From positions 98,508 to 162,507 of the forward strand of contig NZ_JAINVH010000016.1 of NCBI RefSeq assembly GCF_020400825.1: 64,000 bases of DNA, read 5' to 3'. Both the position numbers and the translations under genes were made by a program. Positions 34,014 to 42,747 of this stretch are shown here, one piece after another. The notes beneath the pieces are model-generated. The model searched no databases and was not told the DNA's origin. It saw nothing but the letters and a program-made list of their open reading frames with translations. The stretch comes from Streptomyces sp. HPF1205. Lineage in GTDB: Bacteria > Actinomycetota > Actinomycetes > Streptomycetales > Streptomycetaceae. Every line of letters starts with the position of its first letter. The first letter of the stretch is position 1.

Positions 34014-34433
34014 ATGACCGAGGTCGACGCGCAGGACCTGGCCGCCCGCTACATCGCCCAGTGGACGGAACCCGACGCCGCCGAACGCCGGGCGTCCATC
34101 GAGCGGCTCTGGGCCGAGAACGGCACCCATGTCCTCCACCCGCCGCAGGACATCCGGACGGCGGCGGCAGCGCTTGGTTTCGACCACACCACTCTCGTGG
34201 CTCAGGGCCACGATGCCATTGAGACCCGCGTGACCCGCAGCTACGAACGCTTTGTCGCCAAGGAGGGCTTTACCTTCCGCCCGAGCGGCGACGCCGTACG
34301 CCTCCACGACGTCGTCAAGTTCACCTGGGAGGCGGTGTCCACAGAAAGCGGCGACGTAATGGGCGGCGGCTTGGAAGTCCTCGTACTCGACGACGACGGC
34401 CGCATCAAAACGGACTACATGTTCCCGTCCTGA
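34014..34433 (+). CDS. SnoaL/NTF2-like protein
   Basis: 139 residues. Helix-strand order fits the NTF2-like/SnoaL cone fold: MTEVDAQDLAARYIAQWTEP, RASIERLWAENGTHVLHPPQ, SYERFVAKEGFTFRPSGD, VRLHDVVKFTWEAV and GGGLEVLVLDDDGRIKTDYM. These proteins act as small-molecule isomerases, cyclases or binding partners. No catalytic residues can be assigned. It stands alone; the next genes converge on it. Confidence 0.85.
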   Translation: MTEVDAQDLAARYIAQWTEPDAAERRASIERLWAENGTHVLHPPQDIRTAAAALGFDHTTLVAQGHDAIETRVTRSYERFVAKEGFTFRPSGDAVRLHDVVKFTWEAVSTESGDVMGGGLEVLVLDDDGRIKTDYMFPS

Positions 34434-34487
34434 CCCGGCCTCCCCAGCCCGTCACCGCCTACGTTCCCTCATTCAGGTGGACGGCGG

Positions 34488-34832
34488 TCAATGGGACGGC
34501 GGTTCGGTGGATTCGAGGTGCCTGGCCATGAATTCGATGAGCTCGTCCAGCTTTTCCTGAATCCCCGGAAGGACCGGCTCCTCAAGGGGTACGCCGGCGG
34601 TCACATCGGCCTTGAGCTGGAGGAACCCGGCGTGCACGGCCCGCGCGAGCCTGTGGCGCTGGCCGGGTTCCAACAGGTCGAAGGAGATACCGCCGATCGC
34701 CGCGTCCATCTCCAATTCGTCTTTGTCGGCGGGATTGTCCAGCATCGGTACGGCTCGCGCCAGCATCAGGCGGAACACCGCGTTGCGCATCAAGACGGAG
34801 TCCCCGGTGGAACCGAACCTCATCGTTGCCAT
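34488..34832 (-). CDS. Putative immunity protein of the WXG/CdiA-type toxin
   Basis: 114 residues; ATG lies two bases after the toxin stop, implying coupled translation. The protein is almost wholly helical (MRNAVFRLMLARAVPMLDNP, LEPGQRHRLARAVHAGFLQL, IQEKLDELIEFMARHLES) and acidic, as expected for an immunity protein binding a basic nuclease. No family is recognised. The immunity role is inferred from position directly downstream of a toxin-domain gene. Confidence 0.65.
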   Translation of the reverse strand: MATMRFGSTGDSVLMRNAVFRLMLARAVPMLDNPADKDELEMDAAIGGISFDLLEPGQRHRLARAVHAGFLQLKADVTAGVPLEEPVLPGIQEKLDELIEFMARHLESTEPPSH

Positions 34833-34834
34833 GA

Positions 34835-36343
34835 TCAAAAGCCTATTCTGATGATTTTTGCCTGCTGAGCCGGAGAAAGAGACTCGATGTACGTTCGTAT
34901 ATCGGTGGCAGATTGCTCGCTGAATCCGGTGAGGTCGACGACAGTGAAGTCGATCGACTTGTTCAGGTGCTCCTGAATCGCATTGTAGAACCGCTGCGGT
35001 GCTCCCGGACGGTCCCAGAACTGCGACGTGACAGGGTTGCCCATCTGGTCGTAGGTCCTCCCCTGACTGTCCATGTACTCCCCGTCGCGCTCCTCGGCCG
35101 ACGCCTTCAGGTTCAGGTCCGGGTACTCCCCCCGCGCCCGGGCCAGTGTGTCGCGCTCGGCGGGGCGCAGCCGGTCCAGGTTCGGGTCGTCGTCCGGATC
35201 GGGCTCGCCGGGCTCCTCGTTCCCGCCGGTCTTCGGAGGCTCGTCCCCGCCTCCTCCTCCGCCGCGTCCGCCCGTTCGGGCCGGTGTGCGGGCTTCGGTT
35301 TCGGCGAGTTCGCGTTCGAGTTCCTGGCTGACCTGTGTGGTTTCGGCGTCGACGGTTTCGATCTCGGGGACGGCGTCGGCGGCGGCCTGCAGGGAGGTCT
35401 CGATGTCGGCGATCATGTCGGTGCTGATGGTGGTGACGGCTTCGTCGAGGGTGACTTCGACCTCGCCGAGGATCGCTGCTGCTTCGCCGGCGTCGAGGGC
35501 GCCGGCGGCGGCGTCGGAGCCGCCGAAGGTGAACACGGTGAGGGCGACGCCGATGGCGGTGGTGAAGCCGATGGCGATGCCGGCTTCGGAGAGTTTGTGT
35601 TCGGTGGTGCTGTGGGCGTTGTCGATGGCCTGGGCGAAGGAGTCGCAGGCTTTGGCTAGTTGGTCGCAGGCGTATTTGGCGGTGGACAGGGGTGCCTGGC
35701 CGCCGTCGGGGGCGTCCTGCCAGATCTTGGTCCAGAAGCCGGCCATGGCCGTGAGGGAGTCGTCGCTGTTGTTGTCGGTCAGGGAGGTGACCTGGCCGTG
35801 CAGGCTCGTGCCCAGGGTGTCCAGGGCGGTGGATGCGGTACGGAAGGCGGTGGCGGCGTCGCGCAGTTGGTCCTGGTGGCCGTTGGGCCAGTATTTGGCT
35901 AGGGCGTGGGGTACGGAGGAGTGTCCGGGGCCGATGGCGGGGTCCGGGTCGGGGTACGTCACGTCGGAGTAGACCGCCGGGAGTGGGAACTGCTCGGGTG
36001 GTGTGCTGCCGGCTTTGGGGTTGGAGTGGTGGTCGGCTTTGAGGTAGTTGTTGGCGGTGGTGACCAGGGCGGTGGAGGCGCTGCCTATGGCGCGGACGGC
36101 CGCGGACAGGGCGTGGAAGAGGGCTTTGGCGGCCGGGTCGTAGGTGGCGGCGAAGTTGCGGCCGTAGGAGTCGTCGCCCGCCATGCCGGCGGCGTACTGC
36201 AGCGCGTTGGTGAGCGTCGACCCAATGGTGTCGAGCCGGCTCTGCCCGTCGGCGAACGCCAGGCCGACGCTGTTGAGGTCGTGCGGGTATATGTCGAGCG
36301 GTAAGCCGGAGCCCGGGCCTCCGTCATCCGGCCGAAGGCTCAT
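34835..36343 (-). CDS. Polymorphic toxin with CdiA-type C-terminal tRNase-like domain
   Basis: 502 residues; the ATG overlaps the WXG100 stop as ATGA. Residues 1-230 are helical, WXG/LXG-like. A glycine-rich hydrophobic segment near 240-290 (IAIGFTTAIGVALTVFTFGG) may insert in membranes. An Asp/Glu/Pro/Gly linker (about 355-400) precedes the C-terminal domain: RLRPAERDTLARARGEYPDL, GEYMDSQGRTYDQMGNPVTS, IQEHLNKSIDFTVVDLTGFS, IESLSPAQQAKIIRIGF. The YDxxG, VDLTG and KIIRIGF elements resemble CdiA C-terminal tRNA nucleases. It is probably secreted by a type VII system encoded elsewhere. The exact nuclease class is an inference. Confidence 0.78.
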   Translation of the reverse strand: MSLRPDDGGPGSGLPLDIYPHDLNSVGLAFADGQSRLDTIGSTLTNALQYAAGMAGDDSYGRNFAATYDPAAKALFHALSAAVRAIGSASTALVTTANNYLKADHHSNPKAGSTPPEQFPLPAVYSDVTYPDPDPAIGPGHSSVPHALAKYWPNGHQDQLRDAATAFRTASTALDTLGTSLHGQVTSLTDNNSDDSLTAMAGFWTKIWQDAPDGGQAPLSTAKYACDQLAKACDSFAQAIDNAHSTTEHKLSEAGIAIGFTTAIGVALTVFTFGGSDAAAGALDAGEAAAILGEVEVTLDEAVTTISTDMIADIETSLQAAADAVPEIETVDAETTQVSQELERELAETEARTPARTGGRGGGGGGDEPPKTGGNEEPGEPDPDDDPNLDRLRPAERDTLARARGEYPDLNLKASAEERDGEYMDSQGRTYDQMGNPVTSQFWDRPGAPQRFYNAIQEHLNKSIDFTVVDLTGFSEQSATDIRTYIESLSPAQQAKIIRIGF

Positions 36344-36636
36344 GTCCGGCCCCACATGGTCAGGTTGGCGCGGCGGGCGGCCGTGTAGTTGCCGTGTGCG
36401 GTCTTCAGCACCTTGTGCAGGTCACGCAGGGTGCGGTGCAGGTCGTCGGAGGCGGTGCGCCACTGCCGGTAGTAGGCACTGAAGGCGTCCTGCGCCTCGC
36501 CCTCCCAGCCCTCCGTAACCCGGCGGACCTCCTTGTCGAGGCCGGTCAGATGCTTCTGCAGCTTCCCGACCAGCGTGTCCAGGTCCTCGGCGGCCTGATC
36601 CAGCTTCTCCAACCGGACCGCTAATCGTCCCGTCAT
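36340..36636 (-). CDS. WXG100-family protein
   Basis: 98 residues: two helices joined by the WxG turn in VTEGWEGEAQDAFSAYYRQW, flanked by heptad-like helices (EKLDQAAEDLDTLVGKLQKH and LHRTLRDLHKVLKTAHGNY). Members are secreted through type VII (ESX) machines, usually as dimers with a partner or as a targeting subunit for larger effectors. It is the first gene of the toxin cassette, overlapping the toxin start by four bases. No ESX core gene lies in the window. Confidence 0.9.
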   Translation of the reverse strand: MTGRLAVRLEKLDQAAEDLDTLVGKLQKHLTGLDKEVRRVTEGWEGEAQDAFSAYYRQWRTASDDLHRTLRDLHKVLKTAHGNYTAARRANLTMWGRT

Positions 36637-36970
36637 CCCCCAGCCCCCCGACTGTCGACGGGACGAGTCTCTCAGGTCCGGCATTGCGACGAAAGGGGGT
36701 TTTGGGGGGATCCGGCTGATCCCATCCGCCCTCGCCGCAAGGCCGCATCGGTGGCGACGAGCCGCGCCGGCCCGAGGTCGAGGCCCGGGCGCGGGCACTG
36801 TCCCGCAGTACGTCGGCCGGCTCGGTGGCCGGGTGTCGCGACGCCGTATCGATGACATCGGCGACAGGCAAAGCTGAGTGCCGTGCGGCCGAGCCTGCGT
36901 CGACCGGCGGCCTGGTCGGTCACTCGCCCAGGCGATTGGTGAACAACCGTGCGCTTCTGGCTGGTGTGGG
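36637..36970. other. Intergenic spacer, no gene seen
   Basis: About 330 bases between the WXG100 gene and the vsr gene. Open frames on the minus strand here are arginine-rich and lack ribosome sites. A methyltransferase remnant was looked for and not seen. Confidence 0.5.
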
Positions 36971-37405
36971 TCAGGATGTCCCGAACGGTCCCGCCCGCCT
37001 CGCGGCCACGGCCAGAGCCACCTGGCGCGCCACGTCCTCAGCGGACTCGTGCTCCCAAAAGCGCAGGACCGTCCAGCCCTGCTCGGTGAGGCAGGCGTTG
37101 GTCTCGATGTCGCGGGCGATGTTGCGGTCGAGTTTGGTGCGCCACCACTGGGCGTTGGCCTTGGGATGCGTGGCGTGTTCGGGGCAGCCGTGCCAGAAGC
37201 AGCCGTCCAGGAAGACGGCGACCTTGGGCCCGGGGAAGACGATGTCGATCGTCCGGCGGGGGAGACCGGGAACAGGGCGGTGCAGACGGTATCGGTAACC
37301 CGCGGCATACAGGAGGCGACGCACTGCTACTTCCGGGGAGGTGTCGCGGCTGGCCTGGCGACTCATACGAGCGGAGACGCCCAGCGAGGAGGGCTTCACA
37401 GCCAT
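36971..37405 (-). CDS. vsr: Very short patch repair (Vsr) endonuclease, orphan
   Basis: 144 residues from ATG at 37405 (GTG at 37417 also possible). Family landmarks: MSRQASRDTSPEVAVRRLLY, GYRYRLHRPVPGLPRRTIDI (catalytic Asp), VFPGPKVAVFLDGCFWHGCP (zinc-site Cys and His) and EQGWTVLRFWEHE. Vsr nicks T:G mismatches arising from 5-methylcytosine deamination. It normally sits beside a C5-methyltransferase, but none is encoded within several kilobases, so this copy is an orphan. It lies downstream of the toxin cassette in an accessory-looking area. Confidence 0.93.
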   Translation of the reverse strand: MAVKPSSLGVSARMSRQASRDTSPEVAVRRLLYAAGYRYRLHRPVPGLPRRTIDIVFPGPKVAVFLDGCFWHGCPEHATHPKANAQWWRTKLDRNIARDIETNACLTEQGWTVLRFWEHESAEDVARQVALAVAARRAGPFGTS

Positions 37406-37721
37406 GGAGGATCTCACGGGCCGAGCGGAACCTCGTCAGTGGGGTCCGCAGGTGCCGCGATCAAAATGCTGCGGCAGAGCCGGGTCTGAAGGGCGGGCGT
37501 CGGGAGGCGCTGTTGACCTAGGAGCCGATGGCGTGCCCGATGCCCGCCGGCTCGCCGGACCGGGCAGAGCGATGACGGCGGCCCGCTGCGCCGGGGCGAC
37601 TGCGAGCACTCCCCAGTGACGGCGTTGATGTGCGCGCTGTCCACTTATCCATGGTGCACCCAACAACCGCATCGGCCAGGTGGTGGATGTCCGGGGTTCT
37701 CACCTGCCGTCGAGCGACATC
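37406..37721. other. Intergenic spacer, no convincing gene
   Basis: About 310 bases upstream of vsr. Three overlapping minus-strand frames share fragments such as HHLADAVVGCTMDKWTA, which look slightly protein-like but break off. They may be the remains of a lost gene. Confidence 0.4.
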
Positions 37722-38474
37722 TCACGCCACCCCTTTCGGCATCGCGATCAGCTGGGGGACCACCGCGATCTGGGCCACGCTTCCCGAGGAGGTGCGGCCG
37801 AGATAGGTGCGGGTCAGGCCCTCGTTGGCGGGGAAGGTGACGAGGTCGGCGGCGGACGGGGTGTGGGTGGACCGCTCGAAGTAGCCCGTGACCAGGTCCT
37901 GGGTGGCGCGGGTGTGCATCACGCCCGGCTCGCGGCGGCCGGCGGTCCAGAAGTCGCGGAAGGGGGCGGTCAGGGGGAGCCAGGCGGTCGCGTCGGCGAA
38001 GCAGCCGGTGGCGGTGTCCGTCTCGAAACCGACCTCGGCGTCCGGCGTGAGCCGGTCGACGGCGTCGGAGACGGCGAGGGCCACCTCCCAGGAGGCGACG
38101 GGTTCCTCCGTGACCATGAGGCGGGTTCCGGCCACCTCCCTGCCGTCGAAGTGTTCGTCCATGAACTCGTACGGCGCCTGCACCCAGGCCGCCTCCACGC
38201 GGTAGGTGCCTGCGGGGATCCGCTCCACCAGTTCGCGGGCGGGCTGCCGCTCCCACTCCTCCGGGTCCAGCGTGTCGTCCGGCCACGGCGTGTCCACGAC
38301 GAGCCGGCCGCTGGGTATGCGGATCGACGTCAGCTCCTGCAGTCCGACCACCTCGACGGGGGTGCGCGGGTCGTCGTACCGCATCCCCAGCCGCGTGCCC
38401 GGCACGAACACGGAATCCAGGTACCGGCTGACCTCCGGCCCCGCCGCCAGCCGAGGATCCGCTGCCCACGTCAT
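37722..38474 (-). CDS. DUF4241-like protein
   Basis: 250 residues, no signal. The pattern RIPSGRLVVDTPWPDD, RIPAGTYRVEAAWVQAP, TRLMVTEEPVASWEVALAVS and GFETDTATGCFADATAW matches DUF4241, whose members carry a conserved DxGTGCF-type motif and a WE(L/V)A strand. These cytoplasmic beta-rich proteins have no established function; some lie near toxin-immunity genes, but that link is not demonstrated here. The gene precedes the lrp gene divergently organised with a transporter. Confidence 0.72.
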   Translation of the reverse strand: MTWAADPRLAAGPEVSRYLDSVFVPGTRLGMRYDDPRTPVEVVGLQELTSIRIPSGRLVVDTPWPDDTLDPEEWERQPARELVERIPAGTYRVEAAWVQAPYEFMDEHFDGREVAGTRLMVTEEPVASWEVALAVSDAVDRLTPDAEVGFETDTATGCFADATAWLPLTAPFRDFWTAGRREPGVMHTRATQDLVTGYFERSTHTPSAADLVTFPANEGLTRTYLGRTSSGSVAQIAVVPQLIAMPKGVA

Positions 38475-38577
38475 GACTGCCCCTCAGTTTCGCCGTCTGC
38501 CTTCGTGTTGGTGATCCCACCGTAAGCGCGGCCACTGACAATCACCGGTACGGGCGCGAGCGGTGCGCACCACCCCG

Positions 38578-39084
38578 TCAGGTCTCCGGCCGGTCCGGGA
38601 GGGGCAGGGGGCGCGGCGGGACCGGGGTGGAGACAACGATGGACGTCGTCGTCTGGCCGTGGACGACGAAGCGGTCGAGGACCTCCTCCAGGGCTTCGAT
38701 GGTCGGCGCGTGCACCTTGAGGTGGAAGCAGTCCTCGCCCGTGATCCGGTAGCACTCGACGACCTGCGGGGTGGCCCGGGCGGTCTCGGCGACGCGGGGG
38801 AGCTGGCCCGGGCTGGGGCGCACGCGGACCAGGGCCGTGACGGGCATGCCCAGGGCCGCCGGGGAGACGTCCATGCGGTAGCCGGTGATCACCCCGGCCC
38901 GTTCCATGCGCTGGACGCGGTCGGTGACGGCCGGGGCGGACATGCCGACCCTGCGGGCGAGCTCGGACATCGACAGGCGGGGGTTGCCGTGCAGCTCGGA
39001 CAGCAGCCGGACGTTGACGGCGTCCAGAAGCCGTTCCGTGTCATTCCCGGAGATCGCGCCACTGCGCCTGGAATCTCCAGCCAC
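38578..39084 (-). CDS. Lrp/AsnC-family transcriptional regulator
   Basis: 168 residues from a GTG with an excellent AGGAGG about 7 bases upstream. The HTH is clear: LLSELHGNPRLSMSELARRV then GMSAPAVTDRVQRMERAGVI. The RAM/ASNC ligand-binding domain follows (VTALVRVRPSPGQLPRVAET, ATPQVVECYRITGEDCFHLK). Lrp proteins form octamers and respond to amino acids. It is divergent from an EamA-type exporter across 35 bases, the usual arrangement of an Lrp regulator with an amino-acid exporter it controls; a likely autoregulated operator lies in that gap. Confidence 0.92.
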   Translation of the reverse strand: MAGDSRRSGAISGNDTERLLDAVNVRLLSELHGNPRLSMSELARRVGMSAPAVTDRVQRMERAGVITGYRMDVSPAALGMPVTALVRVRPSPGQLPRVAETARATPQVVECYRITGEDCFHLKVHAPTIEALEEVLDRFVVHGQTTTSIVVSTPVPPRPLPLPDRPET

Positions 39085-39119
39085 TTTCCACCTCCTGCCT
39101 TCAAAGTGCCATTCTCGGT

Positions 39120-40199
39120 GTGAAGAGGTTCCTGGACGATACCGGTATGCCGCTCTCCAGGGCCCCGGCCGCCACACGGTTGCCGCCCACCGCATACCTC
39201 GCGACCGGCGCCGTCTTCCACTACCTCGGTCCCTCACTGGCCGTGCTGCTCTTCGCACACGTGCCCGTCCTGGGCGTCGCCTGGCTGCGGATCGCGACCG
39301 CGGCGGCCGTGTTCGCCGCATGGCGGCGGCCATGGCGGCGGACGCCCGCGTGGGGGATGGCCGCCGTCCAGTGGGAGGCCGTCATCGCCCTCGGCGTCGT
39401 ACTGGCGGCGATGAACACCGTCTTCTACCTCGCGGTCGATCGGCTGCCACTGTCCACCGTCGGAGCGATCGAGTTTCTCGGCGTCATCGCCCTGGCAGCG
39501 GGCGCGGCACGCACCCGCCGCAACCTCCTCGCGCTCGGCCTCGCCGTGGCCGGGGTGCTGCTCCTGACCGACGTACGGCTGTCCGGCGAGCCGCTGGGCT
39601 TCGTCTTCGCCTTCGCGAACTGCCTGCTGTTCACGACGTACGTCGTCCTCGGCCACCGGATCGCCCGCGGCGCCGGCGCTCATGTCGGCGGGACCCGCAT
39701 CCAGGGGGACGGCACCCGCACCCATGGCGACGGGACCGGCGGCGCGGCCCCGCCCGCGGTCGACCGGCTCGCCACCGCGATGATCGCCGCCGCCGTGGCC
39801 GTCACGCCCCTGGGGCTCGGACCCGCCGCCAAGGCGTTCACGCACCCTATGTGGCTGCTGGCCGGCGCCGGGGTCGGCATCTGCTCGTCGGTCATCCCCT
39901 ACGTGACCGATCAGCTCGCCATGGCCCGGCTGCCGCGCGCGACCTTCGCGATGATGCTCAGCCTGCTGCCCGCGATGGCCACCGTCATCGGGGCCGTCGT
40001 CCTGGCGCAGGTGCCGACGCCGCAGGACCTCGCGGGCATCGCGTTGGTCACCGCGGGCGTCGCCGTTCACCAGGACCAGCAGCCGCACCAGGGGCGGCGC
40101 GCGGGAACGGACACCAAGACACGAGCGGACGCCGAAACCAGGACGCGAGCCGCCACGGAAGGCAACACTCCGGACGATGTGACAAGGACACGGGCATGA
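39120..40199 (+). CDS. EamA-family (RhtA-like) exporter
   Basis: 359 residues; GTG at 39120 is used, ATG at 39147 is an alternative without a clear ribosome site. Ten hydrophobic helices in two EamA repeats: AYLATGAVFHYLGPSLAVLL, PVLGVAWLRIATAAAVFAAW, VIALGVVLAAMNTVFYLAVD, LPLSTVGAIEFLGVIALAAG and later IPYVTDQLAMARLPRATFAM, VVLAQVPTPQDLAGIALVTA. A charged, low-complexity Thr/Arg-rich insertion (about residues 182-205) and tail are species-specific. Likely exports amino acids such as threonine or homoserine analogues under control of the divergent Lrp protein. Its stop overlaps the next ATG. Confidence 0.9.
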   Translation: MKRFLDDTGMPLSRAPAATRLPPTAYLATGAVFHYLGPSLAVLLFAHVPVLGVAWLRIATAAAVFAAWRRPWRRTPAWGMAAVQWEAVIALGVVLAAMNTVFYLAVDRLPLSTVGAIEFLGVIALAAGAARTRRNLLALGLAVAGVLLLTDVRLSGEPLGFVFAFANCLLFTTYVVLGHRIARGAGAHVGGTRIQGDGTRTHGDGTGGAAPPAVDRLATAMIAAAVAVTPLGLGPAAKAFTHPMWLLAGAGVGICSSVIPYVTDQLAMARLPRATFAMMLSLLPAMATVIGAVVLAQVPTPQDLAGIALVTAGVAVHQDQQPHQGRRAGTDTKTRADAETRTRAATEGNTPDDVTRTRA

Positions 40200-41185
40200 A
40201 GTACGCGCAACTGGGCTCGTCGGACCTGACGGTCTCGGCGATCTGCCTCGGCATGATGAGCTACGGCGACACCCCGGCGCGGGAGTGGCAGTTGCGGGAG
40301 GACGCGGCGGAGCCGATCGTCCGGCGTGCGGTGGAGGCGGGGGTGACGTTCTTCGACACGGCCGACACCTATGCGGGCGGTACGAGTGAGGAGCTCACCG
40401 GGCGGCTGCTGGCCCGGCTGTTCGCCCACCGTGAGGACTACGTCCTGGCCACCAAGGTCTACTTCCCCACCGGCCCGGGTCCCGACGACCGGGGGCTGTC
40501 CCGCAGGCACATCATGGCGGCCATCGACGCCTCGCTCACCAGGCTCGGCACCGACTACGTGGACCTCTACCAGATCCACCGCTTCGACCCGGACACGCCG
40601 GTGGAGGAGACCATGACCGCCCTGGACGACCTCGTACGCGCCGGCAAGGTCCGCGCCCTGGGCGCTTCCAGCATGTACGCCTGGCAGTTCGCGAAGGCGC
40701 AATACGCCGCCAAGGCCGCGGGAGGCGCCGCCTTCGTGTCCATGCAGAGCCACTACAACCTGGTGTACCGGGAGGAGGAGCGCGAGATGATCCCGCAGTG
40801 CCTCGACCAAGGCGTCGCGGTCCTCCCCTACAGCCCCCTGGCGCGCGGCCTGCTCGCCGGCAACCGCACCCTTGGCGGCGAACCGGCCACCCTCCGCTCG
40901 GGCGCCGATCCGCTCGCCGCCTCGCGCCTTGCCGCCCACGGCGAGGCGGACCTCGACGTCGTGGACGCCGTACGGGAGGTCGCCGCGGAACGCGATGTCC
41001 CGCCCGCCAGGGTCGCCCTGGCCTGGCTGCTGGGCCGGCCCGGCGTCACCGCCCCCGTCGTGGGCGCCACCAAGCCGCGCCACATGGACGACGCCATTGC
41101 GGCGGTCGACCTCCTCCTGACCGCCGACGAGATCCGCCGCCTGGAGGCCCCGTACCGCCCGCACCCGGTCGTCGGGCATTCCTGA
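40196..41185 (+). CDS. Aldo/keto reductase
   Basis: 329 residues, ATG overlapping the exporter stop (ATGA). TIM-barrel landmarks: LGSSDLTVSAICLGMMSYGD, GVTFFDTADTYAGGTSEEL (catalytic Asp and Tyr), DYVLATKVYFPTGPG (Lys), DYVDLYQIHRFDPDTPVEET (His), KVRALGASSMYAWQFAKAQY, AVLPYSPLARGLLAG, and the NADPH-site VAPVVGATKPRHMDDA-like segment. It would reduce aldehydes or ketones with NADPH. Closest in layout to stress-related reductases of the YajO/Tas group. Coupling to the exporter suggests coordinated expression. Confidence 0.92.
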   Translation: MKYAQLGSSDLTVSAICLGMMSYGDTPAREWQLREDAAEPIVRRAVEAGVTFFDTADTYAGGTSEELTGRLLARLFAHREDYVLATKVYFPTGPGPDDRGLSRRHIMAAIDASLTRLGTDYVDLYQIHRFDPDTPVEETMTALDDLVRAGKVRALGASSMYAWQFAKAQYAAKAAGGAAFVSMQSHYNLVYREEEREMIPQCLDQGVAVLPYSPLARGLLAGNRTLGGEPATLRSGADPLAASRLAAHGEADLDVVDAVREVAAERDVPPARVALAWLLGRPGVTAPVVGATKPRHMDDAIAAVDLLLTADEIRRLEAPYRPHPVVGHS

Positions 41186-41202
41186 AAGATCCCCGTGAAG
41201 CC

Positions 41203-41248
41203 GACGCAGGGGGCGGGACACGGCGCGGTGCCCGCCCCCCTGGGCGTC
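41203..41248. terminator. Bidirectional hairpin terminator between convergent genes
   Basis: GACGC-AG-GGGGCGGG...CCCGCCCC-CCTGG-GCGTC, a long stem with small mismatches around a GGCGCG loop, in the 65 bases between the aldo/keto reductase and GH43 stops. Confidence 0.7.
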
Positions 41249-41250
41249 GT

Positions 41251-42747
41251 TCAGCCCAGCGTCCAGGTCTGGTTGCCACCGCCTGTCGCCGGCCACTGCT
41301 CGATCTTCGCGCCCGCCGTCGTCGAGCCGCTCGTCACGTCCGCCGCCAGGCCGCTGTTGAGGTTGACCAGCACGTAGGACATGTTGGACGACGAGGTGTA
41401 CGAGCCCGTCGCTTCAAACGCCCACGCCTGGTTCGTACCGCCGTTGCAGGTCCGTATGTCGAGGTCGGTGCCTTGCGACGTGGAGCTGTTGGGGACTTCG
41501 AGGCATTTGCCGCTGCCGGCGCCCGTGACGGTGTAGACGTTGTCGCCCGTGCGGTGCAGCGACCACTGCTGGTTGGTGCCGCCCGTGGAGCTCCACTGGA
41601 TGACGGCCGCACCGTCCGCGGTCGAGCCGCCGTTGACGTCCATCAGCAGGCCGCTGCCGGCCGACGTCAAGCGACGGGTGCCGTCGGCCGGGTTCGAGGA
41701 GCCCGTCCAGGTGCCCGTCGTGGTGTCCAGCGTCCAGGAGTTCTGCCAGCCGACCGACACCGTGGTGCCGCTGAGCGTCATCGGCAGCCATACCAGCGGG
41801 GAGGTGCCGAGGTTGGACGTCGTCCAGCGGTCGCCGGCATAGACGTAAGCCGTTCCGGAAGAGCCCTGGACGGGGATGATGTTGGCCGTCTGGGAGTTGT
41901 ACGTGTGGGTGCCGACCGGCGCGAAGGTGCGGAAGGCGGACCAGGGGCCGCCGAGGGAGGTCGCGGTGGCGTACACGTTGTCGTTGGTGGACCAGCCGCT
42001 CAGGTGGGAGCCCAGCAGGTAGTAGCGGCCGTTCGCCTTCACCATGGCCGGGGCCTCGTAGTCGGCGAAGAGCGCCACCGAGCTCTGGACGGACAGGTAG
42101 TCGGCGGACAGCCTGTCGATGCGCAGCCCGTTGGCCCGGTCCTCGGACATCAGGTACGCGGAGCCGTCGGTGTCCTGGAACAGGCCGATGTCCCGGCTCT
42201 GCTGCCCCAGCGGCTGGAAGCTGCCCCGGTAGCTGTACGGGCCGCACGGTGTGGCACTCGTCGCCACACCGACCTTCGCCTCGCTGTAGCTGGAGTTGTC
42301 GATGTGCAGGTACATCACGTACGTGCCGGTCGAGGAGTTGTAGAGGACCTTCGGGCGCTCCACGACGCGGTTCGGGCCCAGGTCGCCGCTGGACTGCTCG
42401 CTCAGGGCCGCGCCCTGGTAGGTCCAGTGGGCGAGGTCGGTCGACTTGTAGCAGCTTATGGACTGGAAGTGGGCGTCGGAGGAGCTCTCCCCGGTCTTGT
42501 TCTCGCCGAAGCCGTACCAGGCCGAGCCGACCTGGACGATGCCCAGGCCGTGCAGTTGCAGGGTGTTGCCCGAGGTGTCGTTCCAGGCCGCGCCCGGCGT
42601 GAAGGTCGCGGTGGTGTCGGCGTGGGCGGCCGGCGCCGACACCAGCGCCGCCGCGAACAGGGCGGTGAGCAGGGCGACGGGCACGGCCAACAGGCGCCGG
42701 GCGGAGATCAGCAGGCGCCGGGCGGAGGCCGGTAGGCGTACGGACAT
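41251..42747 (-). CDS. Secreted GH43-like glycosidase with C-terminal RICIN domain
   Basis: 498 residues from ATG at 42747 with GAGGA upstream. Sec signal: LLAVPVALLTALFAAALVSA ending AHADT. The five-bladed propeller (about residues 45-350) carries GNTLQLHGLGIVQVGSAWYG, NRVVERPKVLYNSSTGTYVM (acidic residue), SRDIGLFQDTDGSAYLMSED and DYEAPAMVKANGRYYLLGSH (catalytic Glu region). This is the layout of exo-beta-1,3-galactanases of GH43. The C-terminal beta-trefoil has three QxW repeats (TNQQWSLHR, NQAWAFEA, NQTWTLG), a carbohydrate-binding RICIN/CBM13 module. It probably trims plant arabinogalactan side chains. Subfamily is tentative. Confidence 0.87.
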   Translation of the reverse strand: MSVRLPASARRLLISARRLLAVPVALLTALFAAALVSAPAAHADTTATFTPGAAWNDTSGNTLQLHGLGIVQVGSAWYGFGENKTGESSSDAHFQSISCYKSTDLAHWTYQGAALSEQSSGDLGPNRVVERPKVLYNSSTGTYVMYLHIDNSSYSEAKVGVATSATPCGPYSYRGSFQPLGQQSRDIGLFQDTDGSAYLMSEDRANGLRIDRLSADYLSVQSSVALFADYEAPAMVKANGRYYLLGSHLSGWSTNDNVYATATSLGGPWSAFRTFAPVGTHTYNSQTANIIPVQGSSGTAYVYAGDRWTTSNLGTSPLVWLPMTLSGTTVSVGWQNSWTLDTTTGTWTGSSNPADGTRRLTSAGSGLLMDVNGGSTADGAAVIQWSSTGGTNQQWSLHRTGDNVYTVTGAGSGKCLEVPNSSTSQGTDLDIRTCNGGTNQAWAFEATGSYTSSSNMSYVLVNLNSGLAADVTSGSTTAGAKIEQWPATGGGNQTWTLG

